From Lachnospiraceae bacterium C1.1 (lineage in GTDB: Bacteria; Bacillota; Clostridia; Lachnospirales; Lachnospiraceae), in contig JAUISW010000001.1 in the NCBI GenBank assembly GCA_030434875.1, positions 2,305,501-2,369,500 of the forward strand: 64,000 nucleotides of DNA, written 5' to 3'. This document shows positions 35,557-44,186 of this stretch, piece after piece. The translations under genes were made by a program, and so were the position numbers. The notes below the pieces were generated by a model, which did not search any database, was not told the DNA's origin, and worked only from the letters and a program-made list of their open reading frames with translations. Position 1 is the stretch's first letter. Every line of letters begins with the position of its first letter.

Positions 35557-35591
35557 CAAAAAATAGAGAGCCGGTTTCCCGACTCTCTATT
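35557..35591 (-). terminator. Terminator of serine recombinase gene
   Basis: AATAGAGAG pairs with CTCTCTATT (plus CGG/CCG inside); on the minus strand six T follow. It lies about 25 bp past the recombinase stop. Confidence 0.75.
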
Positions 35592-35617
35592 AGTAAACTT
35601 GTTCAGTTCTGAATTAG

Positions 35618-37318
35618 TTATGTTTCTCGGCGATAGCTGCCTGTGCTGGTGTAGGCACATGACGTATCTTTTATATCACTTGAAGCGGTCGACAGTTGTT
35701 TTTTTTTCCAATCGGAAGTGGTCTGCTTATATGCTTCATTTCCAAAGGCAGGATTTAGATACCAAATGAATTCCCCGTGATCATACACCACTCGATCAAC
35801 AAAGTTATCAATCACTGTATCAGGTATCTTAGCCCTGGAATCATAAGCAGTCATCTTAATGAACTCAGAAAGACTTTCAATACGTCTATCCTTTGCTTCA
35901 TTATCTTCCAATTCTAAAATCTGCTGTCTACACTCACTATTAATCTTTTCAATGTTTGAAATCTGATCTTCAAGTTTCTTTTTTTTACTTCGAAAGACTT
36001 CTCTGGAAATATCTCCGTCAGCACACATATCAACAAGATTAGCCATTTGCTTATGCAGCTTATCAAGTTGCTTCATGTTACGTTCAAGCTTTTCCTTATC
36101 ATTTCTTTCAGGAGCCTTAACCTCAGCCACATCACTCAACATCGACATTGCTTCACGGTAAATAGCTTCCTTATTGTTTAAAAGCTTTTTGAAAATGAAA
36201 TCAGCCTGAACTTCCAACTTCCATTCCATAAACGATGAGTTGTCACAGATTCCATCAACCTCAAGGCCTTTCTTCCGTCTGCTTTCAGGTGTGCCTGTTC
36301 TTAACTGTCCATAGCACTGATAGATATACGAAAGATTTCCATCTTTTGCCTTGTGAGCGATTCTTCTGTTCATAGCATGACCACAGGTACAAACAAGTTT
36401 GTTGCCCCAGATATGCTTACATGGTGACTGACCAACAGATCTGCCATTCTTATCACGCTTTCCGATTCGATGTTTTGCTCTTAACTCCTGAGCCCGATCA
36501 AAATCTTCAGGTGATACAAGTTTTTCATGAGTGCCTTCCACATAAACCTTTTCAACGGCTCCAAAATTATTGATTTTCTTTTGAACCAGATAATCAGGAA
36601 CATATTGCTTACGATAAACGATTCTTCCACAATAAAAAGGATTTCTAAGCACCCTGTTAATGTTACCGGACTGCCATCTGGTAAGTCCTGTTGCAGTCTT
36701 TCGGCCCTCCTGCTCCATGATGTCCTGAATTTTACGAACACCATTGCCGGATAAATAAAGCTCGAAGATTCTCTTCACGGTCTCAGCCTGTTCTTTATTT
36801 ACAACAAGCTTATCCCCTACTCTATCGTAGCCAAGGATATTACCATTGCCATACAGAACTCCATTCTTAAATGAAATCATCTGACCGGCTTTTACTCTCT
36901 GTGAAATCTTCTTACTTTCGTTCTGAGCCAGCGTTGCCATGATTGATAGACGAAGCTCTCCGTCCTCATCATTCATTGTCCAGATATTGTCTTCTGTGAA
37001 CCACACCTCCACGCCGTAAGATTTGAGGATTCTGGTCTGCTGCAGTGTATCAACTGTGTTTCGCGCAAACCTAGATACCTCTCTGGTAATGATTAGATCA
37101 AATTTCTTTTCTTTTGCATCCTGAAGCATTCTCATAAAAGACTCACGCTTATGAATAGATGTACCGGTGATACCTTCATCAATATATCGATCCACCAGCT
37201 CCCAGTCAGGATGCCTTTGTAATAATTCATCATAGTACTGCACCTGATTCTCCAGTGCAGAAATCTGCGCCTCATGCTCTGTAGAAACACGAGCGTAGAT
37301 AGCAGCTTTTCGCGCCAT
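35618..37318 (-). CDS. Large serine recombinase
   Basis: The 566-residue protein has a resolvase domain at residues 1-150 (AAIYARVSTEHEAQISALEN, with Ser10 the likely nucleophile; DLIITREVSRFARN). A recombinase domain follows at 160-290 (GNILGYDRVGDKLVVNKEQA, VLRNPFYCGRIVYRK), then a zinc ribbon (CKHIWGNKLVCTCGHAM...YQCYG...GICDN) and a coiled coil at 400-480. This is the architecture of integrases of phages and integrative elements. Its stop lies at one end of the SOS/repressor module, so it marks a probable element boundary near 35.5 kb. The gene is intact. Confidence 0.93.
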   Translation of the reverse strand: MARKAAIYARVSTEHEAQISALENQVQYYDELLQRHPDWELVDRYIDEGITGTSIHKRESFMRMLQDAKEKKFDLIITREVSRFARNTVDTLQQTRILKSYGVEVWFTEDNIWTMNDEDGELRLSIMATLAQNESKKISQRVKAGQMISFKNGVLYGNGNILGYDRVGDKLVVNKEQAETVKRIFELYLSGNGVRKIQDIMEQEGRKTATGLTRWQSGNINRVLRNPFYCGRIVYRKQYVPDYLVQKKINNFGAVEKVYVEGTHEKLVSPEDFDRAQELRAKHRIGKRDKNGRSVGQSPCKHIWGNKLVCTCGHAMNRRIAHKAKDGNLSYIYQCYGQLRTGTPESRRKKGLEVDGICDNSSFMEWKLEVQADFIFKKLLNNKEAIYREAMSMLSDVAEVKAPERNDKEKLERNMKQLDKLHKQMANLVDMCADGDISREVFRSKKKKLEDQISNIEKINSECRQQILELEDNEAKDRRIESLSEFIKMTAYDSRAKIPDTVIDNFVDRVVYDHGEFIWYLNPAFGNEAYKQTTSDWKKKQLSTASSDIKDTSCAYTSTGSYRRET

Positions 37319-37396
37319 ATTGCACCTCGCATTCCCAATTAAGCTGTCAGTACTATGAGTACATCATACAGCTTAATTATATAATGGTTACTCTAA

Positions 37397-37555
37397 TTAC
37401 TCAATTGGTAAATCACGCTTTTTCGCGATATACCGCAGTTCTTCGTCTGTTATTTTTCCTTCTTTGTTAAGCTGCTTCATTATGTCAAAAGCAGCATACT
37501 TAATAGCCATTTCCTCAGCTTCCGGAGGAAATGTAAGCTCTTTTAATTCCTTCAT
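37397..37555 (-). CDS. Small conserved ORF upstream of recombinase
   Basis: A 52-residue frame starts at ATG 37555 behind GGAGGG and reads MKELKELTFPPEAEEMAIKY, then AAFDIMKQLNKEGKITDEEL, ending KKRDLPIE. The pattern (a helical pair with EGKITxEEL) resembles short SHOCT-like proteins that often precede recombinase genes in Firmicute elements. It lies between the sigma-like gene and the recombinase with short gaps, so all three are probably co-transcribed. Function unknown. Confidence 0.65.
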   Translation of the reverse strand: MKELKELTFPPEAEEMAIKYAAFDIMKQLNKEGKITDEELRYIAKKRDLPIE

Positions 37556-37566
37556 GACCATCCCTC

Positions 37567-38127
37567 CTAAAGCTTCTCAATGAAATAATTTTCCATGTAG
37601 GAAATCAATTCACAATGAATACGGCTTGCCTTTCTTCTGACAACCGGAACAGATACACCAGCTTCTTCTGCCAGTGTGTAGTAATCCTTCTCCTGCTTAA
37701 GAAGCGGAATGATAAGTTCCTGCTCCTTCACACTAAGTGCATGCAGGTGTCTCTTGAAAGAAGCATATTCATCAGCCATCATTACAATGACATACTCTCT
37801 TCTCTTGAATTCCTGTACCAGAGCCGGATCTGATAAAGCATCCTCTGCTGAATTCAGTCCTTTGATAGCTCCCTCAAGCATTACATCAAGAACCGCTTCA
37901 TCCGCTGTAGGATTACTATAGTTACCCAAATTCTGAATACGGACTCCAAGTTCATCTTTGTGATTGCTACGCTTTCTTTCCTTCTCTGCCTTAATCTCGT
38001 AGATCAGTCTCATTTTGCAATCCTCGATGATTCCCTGGAAGGAAGAGTAATTGGAATAAATCAGTTCGGCCCTCTCCCTAGCTGATTTGTCACCGTAGCT
38101 TTCATAGATATTAACCATAGTGGCCAT
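37567..38127 (-). CDS. Sigma-region-4-like regulatory protein of integrative elements
   Basis: Start 38127 follows AGGAGG at five bases (186 residues). The N-terminus (YGDKSARERAELIYSNYSSF) is a helical domain; the C-terminal 70 residues (HALSVKEQELIIPLLKQEKD YYTLAEEAGVSVPVVRRKAS R) form a helix-turn-helix of the sigma-70 region 4 type. The domain order suggests a transcriptional activator rather than a true sigma factor, because region 2 is not visible. Truncated relatives occur at 22635-22904 and 15957-16372. Confidence 0.65.
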   Translation of the reverse strand: MATMVNIYESYGDKSARERAELIYSNYSSFQGIIEDCKMRLIYEIKAEKERKRSNHKDELGVRIQNLGNYSNPTADEAVLDVMLEGAIKGLNSAEDALSDPALVQEFKRREYVIVMMADEYASFKRHLHALSVKEQELIIPLLKQEKDYYTLAEEAGVSVPVVRRKASRIHCELISYMENYFIEKL

Positions 38128-38265
38128 ATACACCTCCTATATTCAGTTGTGTTTATGTCACTAGGCTGCGCGCCGCTTCGTAACTCTTTACATGTTCTAG
38201 TCTAATTGGAATGCGCCTTAGAATCGTTAGCGCGGATGTGGACATAAAGTACACATAATGTGAAC
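37874..38265. repeat. 392-bp segment duplicated at 22651-23041
   Basis: The first half of the sigma-like gene and its whole leader are repeated at 22651-23041 with about 95% identity by eye. The shared leader contains CGTTAGCGCG-type and AAAGTACACATAATGTGAAC elements, so regulatory signals have been copied along with the coding part. Downstream of the shared leader this locus has the XRE gene directly, while the other has an inserted AAA ATPase. Confidence 0.8.
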
Positions 38266-38266
38266 C

Positions 38267-38626
38267 TTAGTCCTCAAGAATCTGAATCTGTCTTAGCATT
38301 TCAAGTGCAGACTTCTTTGCTTTGTCAGTCTTCAGATTGTTTAGAATCTCTATTGCTTCATTCACAATAGGATCAAGATTATCCGGTGAATCACCGTTTA
38401 ATATATAATCAGCAGATACATGAAACAGGCGACTGAGCTGTGTAAGCATCTCCGCTGAAACACCTCTGCTGTTGTTCTCATAATTGGAAATAGCAGACTT
38501 ACCTTCTAAATGAAGCTTTATGGCAAGCTCCTCTTGAGTAAATCCTGCATCTGTTCTTAGTTTCTTAATTCTTCCCCCAACTGTAGTTACATCAATTACT
38601 CCGTTGTTTCTGTTTAATTTCTTCAT
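38267..38626 (-). CDS. XRE-family repressor
   Basis: Start 38626 has AAAGGG seven bases upstream; a longer frame is not supported (119 residues). The HTH is at residues 18-72 ([52 protein letters not shown]). The tail [20 protein letters not shown] is helical. It is likely a CI-like repressor of the element, next to LexA. Half of its sequence survives in the chimera at 24550-24945. Confidence 0.88.
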   Translation of the reverse strand: MKKLNRNNGVIDVTTVGGRIKKLRTDAGFTQEELAIKLHLEGKSAISNYENNSRGVSAEMLTQLSRLFHVSADYILNGDSPDNLDPIVNEAIEILNNLKTDKAKKSALEMLRQIQILED

Positions 38627-38948
38627 AGCTACACCCTTTCCGGTGCCTTCCAAAACAGAAGCGAACCGAAAAAAGAGCGCAAAAATAAAAGAGCACTGCA
38701 AAACAAATACTTAAACCAGCTGATACGCATATACGTATCTTCCAGTAAGCTTCTGTTTTGCAGGCCCTTTTTAATCTGAATAGATGTCTTATGCTCCCTG
38801 GCTGCATCTATCCGTAGTAAATACGACTCTCTTCACAAACTCTTGGATGTCAGACGTCACTCATTTGTAAGTCCTTTAACGCTGTACCAGCGACCAATCC
38901 AGCAATCTCCCTGGCATCCTCATAAATATTTAATTGTAAATCTAATTG
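38627..38948. other. Gene-free stretch between XRE and zinc-ribbon genes
   Basis: No gene with a start and ribosome binding site was found. After the TAG stop of the zinc-ribbon gene the same frame stays open for 32 codons (NIYEDAREIAGLVAGTALKD), which looks coding-like, so the original gene may have been longer. GATACGCATATACGTATC near 38720 is a perfect palindrome and a possible operator for the XRE protein. Confidence 0.4.
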
Positions 38949-39203
38949 CTACTTACCTAACTTATTAAGCTTCGCAGCGTATCCGGTTAAACGAGCATGC
39001 CTCTTCTTGGCTAGCTCCTCCTCGGATCTATTATCATCGAATACGGATACCTTGCCTTTCTTCACGCACACAACAAGGCGAGCACCGCATTCCGGGCAGA
39101 CCATATACGAAGTTGTACTAGCTGACTCCATAAGAAATCCACCACATCTGTGGCAGCAAACCACGCATTCCCCAATTTTTTCCTCCGCTGGACTCATCAA
39201 CAT
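38949..39203 (-). CDS. Small zinc-ribbon protein
   Basis: The start is 39203 (or 39197), behind GGAGG (about 84 residues). Two CxxC pairs (CCHRCGG, CPECGA) form a zinc ribbon; the C-terminus is a basic helix (KKRHARLTGYAAKLNKLGK). It lies between the LexA and XRE genes and is missing from the chimeric copy at 24.5 kb, which was formed by a deletion across this gene. A role in DNA or RNA binding is likely but unproven. Its TAG stop is followed by an open frame in phase. Confidence 0.65.
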   Translation of the reverse strand: MLMSPAEEKIGECVVCCHRCGGFLMESASTTSYMVCPECGARLVVCVKKGKVSVFDDNRSEEELAKKRHARLTGYAAKLNKLGK

Positions 39204-39370
39204 CACGCCTCCTTTGACTTTCAAGCTTGATATCTCTCATTCGGAAAAGGGAAAGAAACCGATATGATGAGCATACTGTAATCTCCCGATAATGACCTTT
39301 CCGTAGTGTAGTCAACACTGCCATCATCAATGCACGACTGGTCTGATCTGTAAAAACTGTTTAGCACACA

Positions 39371-39973
39371 TTACGCGAGGTCTTTAATGACCTTAACAGC
39401 TACACCCTGAATCTCACAATCTGAAACAATAATGTCCTTCATGGTCTTATTCTCAGGATGAAGTCTGATCTTCTGATTCTCTTTGTCTACAAAATAGCGC
39501 TTCAGCGTGTTCTCATTCCCTACAAGTGCAACAACAATATCGCCATCCGTGGCTTCTGATTGCTTTCTGACAAGTACCAGATCTCCGGGAGAGATTCCAG
39601 CATCAATCATGGACTCGCCGTTGGCTCTTAGTAAGAAAAAAGTTCCGTTGCCAAACATAGAAACAGGCAATGACACATATTCTTCAGCGTACTCTTCCTC
39701 CAGTGTGGGAACGCCGCAGGAAACAGCACCTAGAATTGCTACGCTTGTAAACTCTGTCTGAACCTTCTCGGTCTGCTCAGTAGAAATCTGCTGGCCATCA
39801 TATCTGATCATGCCATTGTCACTCATGGCTAACAGATACTTATATGCAGTTCCTCTAGCAATACCGACCGCATTGGCAATCTCTGTTGTAGACGGTGAGT
39901 GGCGATAATTTTTGTAGTATTCCTCTACAAATGCCTTAATAGTACCCATAAGCTCTGTAGATTTATGTCTCAT
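39371..39973 (-). CDS. lexA: LexA-type SOS repressor (S24 peptidase)
   Basis: AGGAG precedes the ATG (200 residues). The winged HTH is at residues 1-65 (IKAFVEEYYKNYRHSPSTTE IANAVGIARGTAYKYL). The self-cleavage region follows: VAILGAVSCGVPTLEEE, with the bond Cys-Gly in place of the usual Ala-Gly. The serine is in [20 protein letters not shown] and the Lys region in [19 protein letters not shown]. It should repress the element until RecA is activated. A LexA box lies 65 bp upstream, so it regulates itself. It is probably the element's own LexA paralog rather than the chromosomal one. Confidence 0.88.
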   Translation of the reverse strand: MRHKSTELMGTIKAFVEEYYKNYRHSPSTTEIANAVGIARGTAYKYLLAMSDNGMIRYDGQQISTEQTEKVQTEFTSVAILGAVSCGVPTLEEEYAEEYVSLPVSMFGNGTFFLLRANGESMIDAGISPGDLVLVRKQSEATDGDIVVALVGNENTLKRYFVDKENQKIRLHPENKTMKDIIVSDCEIQGVAVKVIKDLA

Positions 39974-40037
39974 ACGCCGCTCCTTTCTAAAGGAAGCAAT
40001 ATGCTTTCGTTACTTCCTATTTGAAAGTATATCACCA

Positions 40038-40051
40038 CGAACACTTGTTTG
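40038..40051. promoter_or_regulatory. LexA (SOS/DinR) box
   Basis: CGAACACTTGTTTG fits the Gram-positive box CGAAC-N4-GTTYG with an inner spacer of four. It is 65 bp upstream of lexA. The surrounding gene-free stretch 39974-40285 also contains a hairpin (CCTGTCCC...GGGAC) near 40141 that has a counterpart at 24987 in the duplicated module. Confidence 0.75.
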
Positions 40052-40351
40052 CAACAATAATCTACAAAATAACGAAAATATCTGACAGCCGCAAAAATCG
40101 TGCACTCCCCCTTTTATGATTCTAATGGTAACAAAAAACCTGTCCCAATATAGGGACTTCCGTATAGAGAGTACACACCCTTCATTCTTATTCCATTATT
40201 ACGCCTTCCCTTAATGTAAAAACACAACATTCATAATAACGATAGTAACTAGTTCCTATGATTAAATTATACGCACCGACATACGATATATCTGTAAACG
40301 GTAAACCATCGGTACCGCCCCTTAAGTAAGTCACGCCCGCAGGCGTGACAG

Positions 40352-41956
40352 TTACTTTGTTACTTTACGACACTCATCCGGAAGGTCTTTAGACCACGGA
40401 AGAAGTTTTTCAAGAAAGCTTCGATCCGTATCATCCATATGCTCTGGGATGACTGTCAGCAGATACTTAAAGTACTCATATGGCTTTAAGTGGTTTGCTT
40501 TTGCAGTTTCAGCAATGCTGTAAGCAATCGCGCTGGATTTGGCGCCGGCGATGGTATCAATCATCACCCAGTTCTTCTTCCCAATACAGAAGCCGCGGAT
40601 TGATTGCTCTGCTGCGTTGTTATCCATTGGAACTTCGCCATCTTCAAGAAAGACCTTGAGGTACTTTTCTTGATTTAATGAGTACTGAATACCTTTGTAT
40701 GTTTTGCTTCCACGCAATACGTTCGGCTCCATCTTTCGAGTCCACGCAAAGTAGGCCTCAACAAGAGGCTTAACCGTAAGTTGGCGATGTTCTAAACGTT
40801 CCTCTGAAGAGAGGTCAGCCAGCTTCTTTTCCTCGCGATAGATGGCCTGAATCATTTTCAGAGCCTTATTCGCGGTGCAGGACTTTTGTTTGTCTTTCGA
40901 CGCAGCCTTTAACGCTTCGTCAAAGCGACGTCTCGCATGTGCCCAACATCCTGCAATGGTAAGGTCTTCACGTTCACTTTCAATCGTGTGATAGACTTGA
41001 TAACCATCGGTAACACAAACACCTTGGAAATCCTTGAGGAATTCTCTCGGATGGTCAGACTTACGAGTCTTCTGGTAATCATAGATTACAATCGGTTTGT
41101 CCTGGTACATCTTACCAGTGCGATAAACCCACATGTAACTCTTAGAACCAGCATCTCGTCCGTCCTTATTTACGAGACATGGTGTCTCATCCGCCTGTAT
41201 GACATGGTAATCATAGAGGCGCTGATGCAGATAATCATAGATTACTGCCAGATATCGGTTTGCGCACTGGATAACCCAGTTCGCCATGGTCTGTCTTGAA
41301 ATGTTAATGCCTGCGCGATTATATTCGGCCTCAATCCGATATAAAGGCATGGCATTTACGTACTTTGCGTTACAGATTCCGGCTACCGTACTTGCAGATG
41401 CTAAACTATTACGAAGCAGTTGCTTCGGATGGTTTGCTTTTACCATTCGTTCTGATTTCGCTCCGGAGTATACAGCTACATGATGCTCCTCAACAGAAAC
41501 GGATGCCGGTGTATATTTATAGCGCTTATAAACTTCATCAGGAAGTCGCTTCCAGGACTCATCTCCGAAGAAGGATTCTAATTCTTCTTCCGACATCTCG
41601 TGAGAGATTTGTTCCACAGGTAAGCCTTTGATATCTTCTTCCTTTTTTCCTTTGGGCTTCTTGCGGGTAGTAGTAACCACTTCCGGTTCTTCATCCTCGT
41701 AGAACTCCTCAGCAATCGCTTCGGCCTCATTGAAGATGATTTCACCATTCTCAAGCGTAAAGGAAATCTGGTTCGCGATATCCGATTTCTCAGATGAACG
41801 ACCAAACCGATGTCGATTCATATCAGCCATCTGCTCCAACATCAGTTGCATCTTGTTATCAATTGATTCCAACTGATCCTGCAGTGTTAAAAACAGCTGT
41901 ATGAGCGTCGCCTTGTCGAAATTATTCAGTTGTTCTTCTGTGTATCTTACTGACAT
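40352..41956 (-). CDS. tnpC: IS66 transposase TnpC
   Basis: The 534-residue DDE transposase has an N-terminal coiled-coil region (TLQDQLESIDNKMQLMLEQM), a zinc-finger-like section and the catalytic core (VIQADETPCLVNKDGRDAGS KSYMWVYR, VTDGYQVY, and MDNNAAEQSIRGFCIGKKNW for the Glu). It is full length for the family. Confidence 0.93.
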   Translation of the reverse strand: MSVRYTEEQLNNFDKATLIQLFLTLQDQLESIDNKMQLMLEQMADMNRHRFGRSSEKSDIANQISFTLENGEIIFNEAEAIAEEFYEDEEPEVVTTTRKKPKGKKEEDIKGLPVEQISHEMSEEELESFFGDESWKRLPDEVYKRYKYTPASVSVEEHHVAVYSGAKSERMVKANHPKQLLRNSLASASTVAGICNAKYVNAMPLYRIEAEYNRAGINISRQTMANWVIQCANRYLAVIYDYLHQRLYDYHVIQADETPCLVNKDGRDAGSKSYMWVYRTGKMYQDKPIVIYDYQKTRKSDHPREFLKDFQGVCVTDGYQVYHTIESEREDLTIAGCWAHARRRFDEALKAASKDKQKSCTANKALKMIQAIYREEKKLADLSSEERLEHRQLTVKPLVEAYFAWTRKMEPNVLRGSKTYKGIQYSLNQEKYLKVFLEDGEVPMDNNAAEQSIRGFCIGKKNWVMIDTIAGAKSSAIAYSIAETAKANHLKPYEYFKYLLTVIPEHMDDTDRSFLEKLLPWSKDLPDECRKVTK

Positions 41957-42226
41957 AATCGCTCCATTTCTTATGGAACTATTATAGCGAAAATGCAGTA
42001 TTTTAGCGAATTCTAGCCGTTCGAGAATTCGTCAAACTGCCTATGCCTGTAAGCTTCACATGTTTGATATATGAAAGCCTAATAAAAAGGCCATTCAATC
42101 GATACGATGGTATTTCCAGAGGATTTTGGCAGGTATACAAGCCATAGAAACGGCTCTATGCCCTGCAAAATCAAGACTTTTATAGCCATGATTTAGGTCG
42201 TAAAAATTCTCTGTTTTATACAAAAA

Positions 42227-42589
42227 CTATGCGATTTCTTTGGGCTCAGTAAGTTCAGAAATCGGATGCTTTGCAACTACGGATAAGCCGCTCATTAGAT
42301 TTCGGTATTGTTCTTCCGTAATGCTAAGGGCTTCCTTTGCAGTTCTTGGCCATGCAAAAGATCCAACCTCTAATCGCTTGTATAGAAGGAGGAACCCATC
42401 TCCTTCCCAGACAAGCCCTTTGATTTTGGTAGCCTTGCGTCCGCAAAAAAGAAATAAAGTATCTTTATCAAAAGGATCTAGTTGGAATTGCATCTTAACG
42501 TAGGATGCAAGTCCATCGATACCTTGACGCAAGTCAGTGTATCCAGTAGCTATGTAAATCTTCTTAAAGGCAGTCGTATCATTTAGCAT
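42227..42589 (-). CDS. tnpB: IS66 accessory protein TnpB (Orf2)
   Basis: The 120-residue protein carries the family signature IYIATGYTDLRQGIDGLASY and LFLFCGRKATKIKGLVWEGD GFLLLYKRLE. It is needed for IS66 transposition together with TnpA. Its start overlaps the tnpA end by 11 bases. Confidence 0.93.
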   Translation of the reverse strand: MLNDTTAFKKIYIATGYTDLRQGIDGLASYVKMQFQLDPFDKDTLFLFCGRKATKIKGLVWEGDGFLLLYKRLEVGSFAWPRTAKEALSITEEQYRNLMSGLSVVAKHPISELTEPKEIA

Positions 42590-42977
42590 GACTGGCCACC
42601 TCGATAAGTTTCAAAAGAAACTGTTCAGAAATATCTTCCGATATTTCAATTCGAGTGCTGCCACAAAGGATGGATGCAACACCGGAAGATGTACTGACTG
42701 TTTTACTACTTGGTGCTGGTGCAAGTTCAACAAAAGTAGGTTCTACAACCGCAGGTGGTTCGACTGACTTAGCAGGAACAATAGATGTTTGTTCAAGCGA
42801 ATCAACATATAGCTGCTGTATTTTCCTTAAGCGGCAATAAAACGTTGCAGGTTTGATGCCATTGGCTTCGCACCATGCCGCAGAGGACATGCCCTCAGGG
42901 CGGGCTTTGTATGCTTGGACTTCTTCGAACCATTTCTGATAGCGCATACTTTGCTTTAACTGTGCTGGATTACTCAT
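42579..42977 (-). CDS. tnpA: IS66 accessory protein TnpA (Orf1)
   Basis: The 132-residue protein has an HTH region with the typical WFEEVQAYKARPEGMSSAAW CEANGIKPATFYCRLRKIQ motif. A Pro/Ser/Val-rich linker and a short conserved C-terminus (IEISEDISEQFLLKLIEV) follow. Confidence 0.9.
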   Translation of the reverse strand: MSNPAQLKQSMRYQKWFEEVQAYKARPEGMSSAAWCEANGIKPATFYCRLRKIQQLYVDSLEQTSIVPAKSVEPPAVVEPTFVELAPAPSSKTVSTSSGVASILCGSTRIEISEDISEQFLLKLIEVASHAK

Positions 42978-43217
42978 TTGTGATTACCTCCCGTAGTATA
43001 CATACTATGTAGACTATGCATACTCTACATAGTTGATCTACTGGAATTATCGCAAAATCACAGCACGCTTACGAGGTACCGATGGTTTACCGGTTACATA
43101 TATCTAATTTCATATAATTAATTGCTCTTATATCATTTGAATGATATTATATCAATATACTTAATTTCGATATTTTTTAATAATAATACATATCAGTTTT
43201 GAAAAGGGGATTGCATT

Positions 43218-43880
43218 ATGGGGTATATTGAAAACGCTAACGATTTCATTAAGGATAAAATAAAAGAAACCAACATTACACAAAAAGAAATAGCAGAAAA
43301 AATTCTCGGAACTAATCAGCCTAATTTCAGCTCGGCTCTTAATCAGAAAAAAGGTCGTCGCTTTACAATTGAACAGTATATCGCATTAGCTGATTACTTT
43401 GGAGTTTCACTCGATGAGTTATTCGGACGTAAAACTGCTTCATCTCAAATTAGTGCTAGGAGCATCGGCTCTTGGATTATTGAATTATTCAAATCTAAAA
43501 GAGCAATTTTTAAAACCATAGAACTCAATGAAACAGATACAGATAAGCGCTATGATAGCTATCCAACCTCTACAGAATATCAAGCGCTGCTATTTCCAAA
43601 CTTTGATAATAATAGTGCTAGGTATCAATCATTTTATTTTGATAAAATGGTTAACGGCGATTCTGCATACTATGACAATAGCGATCATGATAATATTGCA
43701 ATCAACGCTTTCATTAAAAAATACTTGGATATCGAGAACTTCAATTCAGAAAAAGGTATGCCGGAAGAAGCTTATAATATAGTAATAAGTACGTACCTTA
43801 ATGAATTAAACTCAGCTCCTTATTGCGCGCCTCAAAAATTTAGAGAAAAATTTGTGCCTGCAGATGAGGATTTATTTTAA
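43218..43880 (+). CDS. XRE-family regulator with extended C-terminus
   Basis: Start behind GAAAAGGGG (220 residues). Residues 10-70 are an XRE HTH (KETNITQKEIAEKILGTNQP NFSSALNQ, IEQYIALADYFGVSLDELFG). The remaining 150 residues have many Tyr, Asn and Asp and no recognised sensor domain. It is the only plus-strand gene of the island, converging on the ADP-ribose operon, and may regulate it or the element. Confidence 0.85.
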   Translation: MGYIENANDFIKDKIKETNITQKEIAEKILGTNQPNFSSALNQKKGRRFTIEQYIALADYFGVSLDELFGRKTASSQISARSIGSWIIELFKSKRAIFKTIELNETDTDKRYDSYPTSTEYQALLFPNFDNNSARYQSFYFDKMVNGDSAYYDNSDHDNIAINAFIKKYLDIENFNSEKGMPEEAYNIVISTYLNELNSAPYCAPQKFREKFVPADEDLF

Positions 43881-43891
43881 AAGTTCACACT

Positions 43892-43922
43892 AAAAATAGC
43901 CCGCGCGTGCGAGCTATTTTTT
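43892..43922. terminator. Bidirectional terminator
   Basis: AAAATAGC pairs with GCTATTTT, with a GC-rich inner stem (CGCGCGTGCG), and T- and A-runs occur on both sides. It separates the convergent XRE gene and the end of the ADP-ribose operon. Confidence 0.75.
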
Positions 43923-44172
43923 ATTTCTCATCCTTGGGAACAGCACCAATCCGTTCCTGAAATTTTAAGAACCATTCACTAAACATCTTTTCGTTCTTCT
44001 TATTTTTGATCTCGTCTAAAAGTTTCTTAGATTCTTCTACGTTTTTCTCCTTAATAGCATCCTGATACTTGTATAAAACCTTAGAGCAATCTACACAAAT
44101 ATTAATGTCTTTTTCTAGCTCTTCAAATGACTCTAAAAGCTTTTTCTTTTTTCCGCAACAAGCACATTTCAT
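43921..44172 (-). CDS. Small zinc-ribbon, coiled-coil protein
   Basis: The start is at 44172 with GGAGG eight bases upstream (83 residues); the ORF extending to 44187 lacks a site. CACCGKKKK and CVDCSK supply a CxxC/CxxC zinc ribbon, followed by a charged helical tail (YKYQDAIKEKNVEESKKLLD EIKNKKNEK). It is the last gene of the ADP-ribose operon; its ribosome binding site overlaps the stop of the preceding membrane protein, so it is coupled to it. The role is unknown; it could be an adaptor or inhibitor of that protein. Confidence 0.7.
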   Translation of the reverse strand: MKCACCGKKKKLLESFEELEKDINICVDCSKVLYKYQDAIKEKNVEESKKLLDEIKNKKNEKMFSEWFLKFQERIGAVPKDEK

Positions 44173-44186
44173 TACATACACCTCCA

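Larger units (their letters stand above)
40294..43097 (-). mobile_element. IS66-family insertion sequence, complete, with 8-bp target duplication
   Basis: The terminal inverted repeats are GTAAACGGTAAACCATCGGT (left) and, read inward from the right, GTAACCGGTAAACCATCGGT, with one mismatch. Both start GTAA as in IS66 elements. The octamer ATATATCT directly flanks both ends (40286-40293 and 43098-43105), the duplication length typical of this family. All three genes (tnpA, tnpB, tnpC) are intact, so the insertion is recent and possibly active. It landed between the lexA leader and the XRE gene at the border of the defence island. Confidence 0.95.

Noticed and set aside
38592..38807. Minus-strand frame with a hydrophobic stretch upstream of the XRE gene
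   Set aside because: It overlaps the XRE start in another frame, lacks a ribosome binding site and has no recognisable family.
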